Assembly (NCBI RefSeq): GCF_023169965.1
Contig: NZ_AP025592.1
Location: 992,001 to 1,056,000, forward strand
Origin: Anaeromyxobacter paludicola
GTDB taxonomy: Bacteria; Myxococcota; Myxococcia; Myxococcales; Anaeromyxobacteraceae
Length of the DNA: 64,000 nt
Direction of reading: 5' to 3'
Under the pieces are notes generated by a model, which was given only the letters and a program-made list of their open reading frames with translations, did not search any database and was not told the DNA's origin. A program made the position numbers and the translations under genes. Below, piece after piece: positions 6,883-14,428 of this stretch (the stretch's first letter is position 1; every line of letters begins with the position of its first letter).

Positions 6883-8685
6883 ATGCAGCGAGGCGAGGAA
6901 GGGAGCCGGGGCGACGGCCACCGCGGCGACGGCGACGCCGGCGCGCGGGCCCTGCGCGAGGATCTCGCCCGGAGCCAGGCCGACTGCGCCCAGATGATCG
7001 ACGCCAACCGCCGGCTCCGCGAGGCCGCGGAGCGGCGCGAGGAGATCCTCGCCACCTGCGCGCGCGACCTGCGCGGCCCCGCCGACCAGCTCCTGCTGCA
7101 CGCCCGGGCGCTCCTGCAGGGCGCCGCCGGGCCGCTCGCGCCCCCGCAGGCGGAGGCCATCGAGGCGATCGCGCGGGAGTCCCGGCAGCTGCTCCATCTC
7201 GCCGACGACCTCCTCGCCCTGCGCGCGCTCGACTCCGGCGCCGAGCCGATCGAGCGCGCCCCCGCCGATCTGCGGGAGGTCGCGCAGGGCGCGTGCGCGC
7301 TCGTGGAGCCGCTGGCGCGCGAGCGGGAGGTGCGGCTCGCGCCCGAGCTGCCGGCCCATCCGGTGCCGCTCTCCCTCGACGCCCTGCGGCTGCGGGAGGC
7401 GCTCGGGACCCTGCTCGCCCGCGCCGTCGAGCAGGCCCGCCCCGGGGCGGTCCTCGAGCTCGCCGTGTCGCCCCTCCCGGCGGGCGCGCGGGTCACCCTC
7501 GCGGCCGCGCGGCAGCCCCACGTCACCCCGGCCCCCTCGGGCGCGCGCCGGCCGCAGCGCGCCGGGGAGCCGCCGCCCGCCGGCGCCCCCGTCCGCCTGC
7601 TCGCCCGGATCGGGGGCCTGGGGCTCGCGCTCGCCCGCGCCGTCGTGGAGCTGCACGGCGGGACGCTCGAGGTGGACGGCGATCCCCTCCACCCGGAAGC
7701 GGTCCGGGTGGATCTGCCGGAGGCGCCGCCGCCCGGCCGGGCGCGGCCGCGCGACGGCGAGCGCGCGCGGATCCTGGTGGTCGAGGACGACCCCGACGCC
7801 CGCGCGGCGCTGGAGCTCCTGCTCGAGAGCGGCTACGACGTCGAGAGCGCCGAGGACGGCGAGCAGGGCCTGGCCCGCTGTCGCGCCGACCTGCCGGACC
7901 TCGTCCTCATGGACGTGTTCATGCCGCGCATGGACGGGTTCGCCGCGCTGGCGGCGCTCCGGACCGATCCCCGCACCGCGGAGGTGCCGGTGATCCTGGT
8001 CTCCGGGCGCGGCGACGACCTCACCCGCGCCGGCAGCCTCGACCTCGGCGCGGTGGACTTCCTGCAGAAGCCCTTCTCCGAGCGCGAGCTCAAGGCCCGG
8101 ATCGACCGGACCCTGCGGCTCACCCGGCGGCAGCGGCAGCTGCGCGAGCTGGCGCAGACCGATCCCCTCACCGGGCTGCCCAACCGGCGCGCCTTCCGCA
8201 CCCAGCTGGCCGAGGAGCTGAAGCGGGCCCGCCGCGCCTACGGGCCGGTCTCGTGCGTGATGATCGACATGGACGACCTGAAGCCGGTGAACGACACGCT
8301 CGGCCACGCCGCCGGCGACCGCGCCATCGCCTCGATGGCCGAGGCGATCCGGACCGAGCTGCGCGAGACCGACTTCGGCGCGCGCTACGGCGGCGACGAG
8401 TTCGTGGTCCTCCTCCCCCACACCGGCGCGGCCGAGGCCCGGGTCTTCGCCGAGCGCGTCCGCTCGCGCCTGCTCGCGACGGTGCTCGACCTCGAGGGGC
8501 ACGCGGTCCCGCTGCGGGCCTCCTTCGGCGTGGCCTCGCTGGAGGAGGGCGGCGAGGGCAGCGGCGAGGACCTCGTCCGCCGGGCCGACGCGGCGCTCTA
8601 CCAGGCGAAGCGGACCGGCCGAGGCGGCGTGGCGGTGCACGGGCACCCCTCCCCGCCCGAGGCCGACGTCGCCGCGCCCCACTGA
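6883..8685 (+). CDS. Pseudokinase-receiver-diguanylate cyclase fusion
   Basis: A 600-residue cytoplasmic protein. Residues about 20-285 resemble HisKA plus HATPase_c. However, the His-box reads CARDLRGP, where active kinases have SHDLRxP, so the phosphoacceptor histidine is Arg, and the N-box is degenerate. A receiver domain follows (ILVVEDDPDARAAL; acceptor Asp in LMDVFMPRMDG; KPF lysine). The C-terminal GGDEF domain has an intact GGDEF signature and an RETD inhibitory site exactly five residues before it. It should make cyclic di-GMP under product feedback and be controlled by phosphorylation from another kinase. The start is the ATG at 6883; the upstream part of the frame covers the selenoprotein gene. 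Confidence 0.85.
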   Translation: MQRGEEGSRGDGHRGDGDAGARALREDLARSQADCAQMIDANRRLREAAERREEILATCARDLRGPADQLLLHARALLQGAAGPLAPPQAEAIEAIARESRQLLHLADDLLALRALDSGAEPIERAPADLREVAQGACALVEPLAREREVRLAPELPAHPVPLSLDALRLREALGTLLARAVEQARPGAVLELAVSPLPAGARVTLAAARQPHVTPAPSGARRPQRAGEPPPAGAPVRLLARIGGLGLALARAVVELHGGTLEVDGDPLHPEAVRVDLPEAPPPGRARPRDGERARILVVEDDPDARAALELLLESGYDVESAEDGEQGLARCRADLPDLVLMDVFMPRMDGFAALAALRTDPRTAEVPVILVSGRGDDLTRAGSLDLGAVDFLQKPFSERELKARIDRTLRLTRRQRQLRELAQTDPLTGLPNRRAFRTQLAEELKRARRAYGPVSCVMIDMDDLKPVNDTLGHAAGDRAIASMAEAIRTELRETDFGARYGGDEFVVLLPHTGAAEARVFAERVRSRLLATVLDLEGHAVPLRASFGVASLEEGGEGSGEDLVRRADAALYQAKRTGRGGVAVHGHPSPPEADVAAPH

Positions 8686-8759
8686 GCATCCCGGCGTGGC
8701 CCCGCCCCGGCCGCGGCGCCCTCGGCGACCTGGGAGCCCGGGTCGGTCCGGGGCGTGCC

Positions 8760-10178
8760 TCAGAGCTTCGCGCCCGCCGCGGCCCCGTGGCCGTCGCCCG
8801 GCTCGGAGCCCTCGCCGGCGCGGTCGCGCGCGCTCGCGGCGTAGCGGTTCAGCTTGTTGTAGAGCGTCTTCTCGCTGATCCCGAGCACCTCCGCGGTGCG
8901 GGCCTTGTTGCCCCCGTTCCGCTGCAGCGAGGCGAGGATGTACTCCTTCTCCACGTCGCGCAGCGGGATGCCCACCGGCACGCGGAGCGCCGCCGCCTCG
9001 GGGCGCGAGGGGCGCATGTCCGGCGGGAGGTGCTCCTCGCCGATGAGGTCGTGGTCCACGAGGATCATGGCCCGCTCGACCGTGTTGCGCAGCTCGCGGA
9101 TGTTGCCGGGCCAGGCGTAGCTCTGGAGCGTCTCCATCGCCTGCGCGGACACCCCCTGCACGTGCTTGCCGGTCTCACCGTTGAACTTCTCGATGAAGTG
9201 CTGGACGAGGATGGGGATGTCCTCGCGCCGCTCCCGCAGCGGCGGGAGCACGATGGTGAAGACGTGGAGGCGGAAGTAGAGGTCCTCGCGGAAGCGCCCC
9301 TTGCGGATCTCGTCCTTCAGATCGCGGTTGCTCGCGCAGATGACCCGCACGTCCACCTCGACCTCGGCCTTGCCGCCGAGCCGGCGGAACTTCCGCTCCT
9401 CGAGCACGCGGAGGAACTTGCCCTGCATCTCGAGCGGCAGCTCGCCCACCTCGTCGAGGAAGAGCGTCCCGCCGTGGGCGAGCTCGAAGTTGCCGAGCCG
9501 GCGCTGGTCGGCGCCGGTGAAGGCGCCGCGCTCGTACCCGAACAGCTCGGACTCGATGAGCGTGGCGGGGATGGCGGAGCAGTTGAGGGCCACGAAGGGC
9601 TTGTCCTTGCGCGGCGAGAGGCTGTGGACGGCGCGCGCCAGCACCTCCTTGCCCGTGCCGCTCTCGCCGCCGATGACCACGCTGGCGTTCGAGGGCGACA
9701 CCTTCTTCACGAGCTCGAAGACCCGCTGCATCGCGGGCCCGGAGCCGATCATGTCGGTGCCGGGCGCGAGCGCGGCGAGGCGCCGCCGGAGCAGCTGGAC
9801 CTCGCGCATCGTCTCCTTCTTCTCGAGCGCGCGGTCGAGCACGATGCGGAGCCGGGAGACCTCGAGCGGCTTCTCGATGAACTCGTAGGCCCCTTCCTTG
9901 ATCGCCTGCACCGCCGTCTGGATGGTGCCGCGCCCGGTGAGGAGCACCACCGGGCAGTCGGGCAGCTCGGCCCGCAGCGCGCGCAGCAGCCAGAGCCCAT
10001 CCATGTTGGGCATGACGAGATCGGTGAGGATCACGTCGGGGTGCCACTCGATGGCGCGCCGGAGGGCCTCCGTGCCGTCGGAGGCGGTCTGCACGTCGTA
10101 GCCCCAGCGCTGCGCGAGCTCGGCGAGCGCCTCCCGGCTGTCGTTCTCGTCGTCCACGATGAGGAGCCGGTAGTTCAT
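8760..10178 (-). CDS. NtrC-type sigma54-dependent response regulator
   Basis: A 472-residue regulator. The receiver domain has an acidic pocket (VDDE) and acceptor Asp53 in LTDLVMPNMDG. A AAA+ sigma54-activating domain follows, with Walker A GESGTGKE, the sigma54 contact loop GAFTGAD and Walker B GGTLFLDE. A C-terminal Fis-type HTH (NKARTAEVLGISEKTLYNKL) precedes a Gly/Ala-rich tail. It should activate sigma54 promoters when phosphorylated. Its ATG overlaps the stop of the upstream histidine kinase-like gene by ATGA, defining a two-gene operon. Target genes are not evident from the window. Confidence 0.95.
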   Translation of the reverse strand: MNYRLLIVDDENDSREALAELAQRWGYDVQTASDGTEALRRAIEWHPDVILTDLVMPNMDGLWLLRALRAELPDCPVVLLTGRGTIQTAVQAIKEGAYEFIEKPLEVSRLRIVLDRALEKKETMREVQLLRRRLAALAPGTDMIGSGPAMQRVFELVKKVSPSNASVVIGGESGTGKEVLARAVHSLSPRKDKPFVALNCSAIPATLIESELFGYERGAFTGADQRRLGNFELAHGGTLFLDEVGELPLEMQGKFLRVLEERKFRRLGGKAEVEVDVRVICASNRDLKDEIRKGRFREDLYFRLHVFTIVLPPLRERREDIPILVQHFIEKFNGETGKHVQGVSAQAMETLQSYAWPGNIRELRNTVERAMILVDHDLIGEEHLPPDMRPSRPEAAALRVPVGIPLRDVEKEYILASLQRNGGNKARTAEVLGISEKTLYNKLNRYAASARDRAGEGSEPGDGHGAAAGAKL

Positions 10179-10822
10179 GTGGTCCTCTCACCCAGCAGGC
10201 TGAGCACCCGGGTGGCGACGTCCCCCTCCGCCGTCACCGTGAGCCGGCCCCCGAGCTGCTCCGCGCCGGCGCGAACCGCGTCGAGGAGCCCCGGGAAGCT
10301 CCCGCCGGCGGGCCGCGTCAGCGCCACCCGCACCTCTCCCCCCGCGGCGGAGGCGCTGAGCAGGATCCTGCTCCCCGGCGGGCAGCTCGAGACCGCCTCG
10401 AGCAGCAGCGCCAGCACGAGCCGCGCGCCGGCGGACGGGGCGCAGCGCGCGCGCAGGGGCATGGACGGCGCCTCGCACCGCAGCTCCACGCCGCGGCGGC
10501 GCGCCTCGTGCCCGAAGAGCGTGACGGCGTCGGGCGCGTAGGCCGCCAGGTCGAGCCAGTTTCCCTCCGCGGACGGATCCGCGACCGAGAGGAAGCGCCG
10601 CATCACCTCGTCCACCCGCCCGATCTGCGTCTTCAGGGAGGCGAGGTTCTGGGCGCAGGCCTGCGCCACGCCGTCGCCGCCGCCCGCCACCTTGTCGCCC
10701 AGGAGCGCGAGCTGCAGCGCCATGGCGTTGAGCGGGTTCTTCACGTCGTGTGCGACGCCCCCCGCGAGTCGCGTGAGCGCCTCGACGTGGAGTCCTTCGA
10801 GCGTGGCAGCATCCTCGGCCAT
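10175..10822 (-). CDS. Minimal histidine kinase-like protein with degenerate ATPase domain
   Basis: A 215-residue soluble protein with no membrane segment and no sensor domain. Residues 19-35 are a strong His-box, GGVAHDVKNPLNAM, with His25 as phosphoacceptor, and the two-helix dimerisation hairpin follows. The C-terminal region has the size and position of HATPase_c but lacks recognisable N, G1 and G2 motifs. It may therefore not bind ATP. It could act as a phosphotransfer partner for the NtrC-type regulator that it overlaps by ATGA. It is transcribed divergently from the capA-like gene. Confidence 0.75.
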   Translation of the reverse strand: MAEDAATLEGLHVEALTRLAGGVAHDVKNPLNAMALQLALLGDKVAGGGDGVAQACAQNLASLKTQIGRVDEVMRRFLSVADPSAEGNWLDLAAYAPDAVTLFGHEARRRGVELRCEAPSMPLRARCAPSAGARLVLALLLEAVSSCPPGSRILLSASAAGGEVRVALTRPAGGSFPGLLDAVRAGAEQLGGRLTVTAEGDVATRVLSLLGERTT

Positions 10823-10856
10823 AATGTCTGGTAGGTTTTACCGCGTCCCCTCCGCC

Positions 10857-12296
10857 ATGCACGGTAGAATTTTCACCCCAAAAGGGCAAAACCGCCGCTA
10901 TTCCGCGACCCTGTGCCGGGCAGCGCGCCGGGCGCCCGCCGTGTGGCTCGCCCTGTGCCTCTCCCTCGCCGGGGTCGTCCCGGCCCGGGCCGACTCGCCG
11001 CAGGCCAGCCCGGCCGAGCCCACCGGCGCAGCGCCGCGGGTCGAGCCGGCGGCGCTCCCCGCGCTCCCCCCGGTCCGGCCGCTCCCGCCCGCCGCCCCCG
11101 GCGTGCGGACGACCGCCGAGGCCACCATTGGCGCCGTCGGGGACGTGCTCATGCACGCCGCGGTCAAGGAGACCGCGGCGGCCCACGGCGGCGACTACGG
11201 CTTCCTCTGGGCGCCGGTCGCCGACCTGCTGCGCTCGAACGACCTCACCTTCGCGAACCTCGAGACCCCGGTCGCCCCGCGCACCGGCACCGGCGCCCGC
11301 AGCTTCGTCTTCAACGCGCCGCCGGCCGCGGTCCGAGCCCTGGGCGCGGCCGGGGTGAAGCTCGTGAGCGTGGCCAACAACCACATCTTCGACCAGGGGC
11401 GGGACGGGTTCCTCGAGACGGTGGCCGAGCTCGATCGGCTGGGGATGCCCTTCGTCGGGGCCGGGCCGGCCCCGCACGAGGCCGGGCCGCGCCTCGTCGA
11501 GCTGAACGGCCTCCGGGTGGCCTTCCTCGGCTTCGCGCAGTTCTTCAACCAGTCGGGCAACGACTGCCCGGCGCGCCGCGAGGGGCCGTGCGTGAAGGCC
11601 TCGCTCCTCGACCCCGAGCGCGCCGTCGCCGCGGTGCGCGAGGCCGCCGCCCGGAGCGACGCCGTGGTGGTCTCGATCCACTGGGGCGTGGAGTACACCG
11701 GCCAGCCGCGGGAGGCGGAGGTGGCGCTGGCGCACCGGCTGGCCGACGCCGGCGCGCTCGTGGTCCTCGGCCACCACCCCCACGTGCTGCAGCCGCTCGA
11801 GCTCTACCGGCGCGAGGACGGGCGCGTCGCGGCCATCGCCTACTCGCTCGGGAACTTCGTCTCGAACCAGTCGCGGAACTTCGTGCCCGGCGTGACGCCC
11901 GACGCGGTGGCCGCGCCGCGCGAGGGCGCCCTCCTGCGGGTCCGGCTCGCCCGGCGCGACTACGGCCGCGGGGTGGAGCTGGTGGAGCTCGCCGGCGTGG
12001 ACTACGTGCCGCTCTGGACGGAGAACGACACGGTCGAGCTCGACCGGAAGCGCCACCCGGAGGCCCGCCCCACGATCCGCGTCGTCGCGCTCGACCGCGC
12101 GCTCGCCGAGGTGCGGGCCGAGCTGGCGCGCTTCCCGGAGCCGCTGCCGGCGCCGGAGCGCCCGGCGTGGGTGAAGCTGCGCCGGCGGGAGGCCGCCTAC
12201 GCCGCCCGCCGGGCCGAGATCCTGGCGACGCTCGGGGAGGAGCTGGCCCGCGAGGTGGCCCCGCCGCCCCCCGAGTCGGCCGCGGCTACCCGCTGA
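10857..12296 (+). CDS. CapA-family metallophosphatase-like exported protein
   Basis: About 479 residues. Motifs of the CapA/PgsA poly-gamma-glutamate-type domain appear in order: GDVLMH (about 95-100), NLETPV, VANNHIFDQGRDG, VSIHWGVEY, GHHPHVLQPLE and YSLGNFVSNQ. The conserved Asp, Asn and His residues suggest a calcineurin-like metal site. The N-terminus has a hydrophobic segment ending PARA-DS that fits a Sec signal peptide. It is preceded by an unusually long basic leader, so the start may be misplaced. A possible -10 (TAGAAT) lies just after the chosen ATG. The true substrate is unknown; a role in cell-surface polymer synthesis is the usual inference. The stop overlaps the convergent deaminase gene. 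Confidence 0.8.
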   Translation: MHGRIFTPKGQNRRYSATLCRAARRAPAVWLALCLSLAGVVPARADSPQASPAEPTGAAPRVEPAALPALPPVRPLPPAAPGVRTTAEATIGAVGDVLMHAAVKETAAAHGGDYGFLWAPVADLLRSNDLTFANLETPVAPRTGTGARSFVFNAPPAAVRALGAAGVKLVSVANNHIFDQGRDGFLETVAELDRLGMPFVGAGPAPHEAGPRLVELNGLRVAFLGFAQFFNQSGNDCPARREGPCVKASLLDPERAVAAVREAAARSDAVVVSIHWGVEYTGQPREAEVALAHRLADAGALVVLGHHPHVLQPLELYRREDGRVAAIAYSLGNFVSNQSRNFVPGVTPDAVAAPREGALLRVRLARRDYGRGVELVELAGVDYVPLWTENDTVELDRKRHPEARPTIRVVALDRALAEVRAELARFPEPLPAPERPAWVKLRRREAAYAARRAEILATLGEELAREVAPPPPESAAATR

Positions 12297-12768
12297 CCGG
12301 GCGGGCCCGGCCGGTGTCCTCGGGCTGCAGATCGGGCTTCTCCGGCACCTGGAGCTCGCAGAGCTCGATCCCGAGCTTCTGGGCGTACTCGAAGATCCGG
12401 TGGTCCCGGTAGAACTCGCCGAACACGATCCGCCTGCAGCCGGAGTTGGCGATGAGCTTGAAGCAGGGCCAGCACGGGGAGGCGGTGGTGTAGATGGTGA
12501 ACCCGTCGATCGACGCGCCGTTCTTGGCGGCCTGGATGATGGCGTTCGCCTCGGCGTGCACCGTCGCCACGCAGTGGCCGTCCTCCATCATGTGCCCCAC
12601 CTCGGAGCAGTGCGGCAGGCCGCGGATGGACCCGTTGTAGCCGGTGGAGAGGATGGTGCGATCCCTCACCACCACCGCGCCCACGTGCTTGCGGTCGCAG
12701 GTGGCCCGGGTGGCCACCACCCGCGCGATGTTCATGAAGTACTCGTCCCAGCTGGCGCGTCGATCCAT
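12286..12768 (-). CDS. dCMP deaminase (ComEB-like)
   Basis: A 160-residue cytidine/deoxycytidylate deaminase fold. The catalytic zinc site is TVHAEANAI (His71, Glu73) with SPCWPC (Cys99, Cys102). CDRKHVGAVVVRD and STGYNGSIRGLPHC are typical of the dCMP deaminase/ComEB subgroup rather than of tRNA deaminases. It should convert dCMP to dUMP to feed thymidylate synthesis. The ATG at 12768 is chosen because the family begins about there (DEYFMNIA); the frame stays open upstream over other genes. Its 3' end overlaps the capA-like gene tail-to-tail by 11 bases. Confidence 0.92.
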   Translation of the reverse strand: MDRRASWDEYFMNIARVVATRATCDRKHVGAVVVRDRTILSTGYNGSIRGLPHCSEVGHMMEDGHCVATVHAEANAIIQAAKNGASIDGFTIYTTASPCWPCFKLIANSGCRRIVFGEFYRDHRIFEYAQKLGIELCELQVPEKPDLQPEDTGRARPVSG

Positions 12769-12906
12769 TGCTGCCCTCCGCGAAGGGCGGCATGCTAACC
12801 CGATCCCGGCCCGCGCCCAAGGCGGCGCCGGCGGGAACGCGATCCTTCCACCCCCCTCGCCCGGCGGCGCGGCCGCCCCGGCGTCGCCTTCCGAGGAGCT
12901 CGAGCC

Positions 12907-13473
12907 ATGATCCGTCACCCGCTGGAGCTCGCCGCCCTCCTCCTCGCGGCGCTCGCGGCGCCAGCCCTCGCGACCCCCGAGGACGCGCCGGCCGACGTCG
13001 AGGGGGCCGCCGCCCTCCCCGCGACCGGCGGCGCCGAGCGGGCCGCCGCGCCCGGCGGCGGCGTGCTCACCGTCTCCGGAAAGATCGCCGCCGTGGACCT
13101 CGCCCGCGGCCGGTTCATAGTGGACGCCCCCTCGGGACCGGTGGAGCTCCAGGTGGACCGGAACACCGGCGTCTTCCTCGAGAAGCGGATGGGCACGCTG
13201 CGCAGCCTGTCCGCCGGGCTCCCGGTGCGCGCCTGCTACGCGGATCCCGAGCGCACCGCGTTCTGGGTGGAGGTCCACGCGCGCGGCGTGCAGCCCGGCC
13301 GCGCCGCGCTCGAGGTGAAGCCCCCTCCCTCCGGCCCGGCCACCCCGCCCGCCGCGGAGGACGGCGACGAGGGCGCGGCGCCGCCCGACTCCGGCGCGAC
13401 CCCGCCGTCCGCGGGCGGGCCGGAGCAGCCCGGCCCCGGCCGCACCACGCCGGGACCGAAGAGCGGCGGCTAG
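12907..13473 (+). CDS. Exported protein with small beta-domain and Pro-rich tail
   Basis: A 188-residue protein with a clear Sec signal peptide (residues 1-22, ending PALA-TP). After a variable Ala/Gly linker, residues about 57-120 form a likely beta-domain (VLTVSGKIAAVDLARGRFIVD, then LQVDRNTGVFLE). It is reminiscent of small periplasmic OB-like or DUF5666-type domains. The last 60 residues are Pro/Gly/Ala-rich with no predicted fold. Function is unknown. It converges on the serine protease gene and ends within a shared hairpin. Confidence 0.65.
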   Translation: MIRHPLELAALLLAALAAPALATPEDAPADVEGAAALPATGGAERAAAPGGGVLTVSGKIAAVDLARGRFIVDAPSGPVELQVDRNTGVFLEKRMGTLRSLSAGLPVRACYADPERTAFWVEVHARGVQPGRAALEVKPPPSGPATPPAAEDGDEGAAPPDSGATPPSAGGPEQPGPGRTTPGPKSGG

Positions 13474-13499
13474 CGAGCGCTCCGCTAGGAGCCGCTCGC
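13473..13499. terminator. Hairpin covering two convergent stop codons
   Basis: gcgagcgctcc pairs with ggagccgctcgc around a gcta loop, with one bulge. The hairpin spans the stop codons of both converging genes and could serve as a bidirectional barrier. There is no T-tract. Confidence 0.4.
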
Positions 13500-14351
13500 G
13501 GGCGGCGGCGCCGCGCGCTTCGGCTCGGCGCGGGCCGACGCCTCGGCCGGCCCGCCCGGCAGGAGCAGCTTCGCGAGGCCCCGCTCGGACAGGAAGCGCC
13601 GGATCTTGGCCGCGGGCGCGACGAAGGTCTCGCCCGGCATGGGCACGTCGAAGGCGTACTCGTCCTTCTGGCCGAAGGCGACGCGCGCCGTCCGGTAGCC
13701 CTCGACGAGCCCCACCAGCCGCCCGCTCGGCACCTCGAACACGCCGCCGCCGGAGCTGCCGTAGCCGATGGCGGCGTCGGTCTTGAGCGTGCGCGGGATC
13801 CGGGGCGCGCCGGCGCCCTCGGGGAAGTCGTACTCGACCTGCGACACGATCCCCGCGGCGACCGAGAGCCCCTTCCCGAAGGGCGCGCCGATGACGACGA
13901 GGTCGTCGCCGAGCTCGAGGCCGTCGTCGCCCGCGAGCTCTGCCGTCGCGAGCGCGCCGTCGTCCACCTCGAGCACGGCCAGGTCCACCTCCGGCACCTT
14001 GCCCCGCGCCACCACGCGCGCCTCGAGCGGCTTCGCGCGGCCGGCGGCGAGGACCCGGACCTTCACCGGCTCGCTCCAGGCAGGGGACGGGTCCACCACG
14101 TGGGCGTTGGTGAGGACGTAGGTCTCCCCGCCCTCGCGGGCGAAGGCGATCCCGGAGGCGCTCCGGACCACCTTCCCCGAGGCGCCGACGAGCTGGATGC
14201 GCAGCGCGGCGGGGAAGACCTTCTGGACCGTGGCGGAGCGGGGGTTCCCCCGGCCCTGGGCGGAGGCGAGGTGGGTGCCGGCCGCGGCGAGCGCCAGCGC
14301 GGTCCCCAGACCGGCGGCGATACGGACGAGCTTGGGTCGGAGCGTGGTCAC
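13485..14351 (-). CDS. Exported trypsin-like (S1C) serine protease
   Basis: About 288 residues from a GTG at 14351; a second GTG at 14402 would add 17 residues. The chosen start gives a proper signal peptide (basic TLRPKLVR, hydrophobic core, cleavage near ASA-QG). The catalytic triad is visible: His84 in LTNAHVV, Asp123 in VDLAVLEV and Ser200 in GYGSSGGGVF. There is no PDZ domain, so it resembles a stand-alone trypsin_2 domain rather than full DegP. It is divergent from an Hsp70-like gene, and the two may both serve protein quality control. Confidence 0.8.
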   Translation of the reverse strand: MTTLRPKLVRIAAGLGTALALAAAGTHLASAQGRGNPRSATVQKVFPAALRIQLVGASGKVVRSASGIAFAREGGETYVLTNAHVVDPSPAWSEPVKVRVLAAGRAKPLEARVVARGKVPEVDLAVLEVDDGALATAELAGDDGLELGDDLVVIGAPFGKGLSVAAGIVSQVEYDFPEGAGAPRIPRTLKTDAAIGYGSSGGGVFEVPSGRLVGLVEGYRTARVAFGQKDEYAFDVPMPGETFVAPAAKIRRFLSERGLAKLLLPGGPAEASARAEPKRAAPPPASGS

Positions 14352-14428
14352 GCCACGGACAAGGAATGGGCCCCGCGCGGTATTCCAGCGCCGGACGCTC
14401 ACCGAGGCGGCACCCCGTCGAGGGGGTG

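Noticed and set aside
6661-8682. A 673-codon minus-strand frame ending in the first twelve residues of the selenoprotein
   Set aside because: It is the antisense of the GGDEF gene. Only the terminal segment is real, and it belongs to the separate gene that starts at 6699 and reads through the UGA.
7293-10541. A 1082-codon open frame on the plus strand
   Set aside because: It lies out of frame over the GGDEF protein and opposite the NtrC-type regulator, both of which have clear motifs. Its composition is almost only Arg, Ala, Gly and Pro in the first half.
10865-10870. TAGAAT as the -10 of the capA-like gene
   Set aside because: It lies downstream of the best ATG, and no suitable later start with a positively charged signal-peptide N-terminus exists. 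It is kept only as a doubt about the start site.
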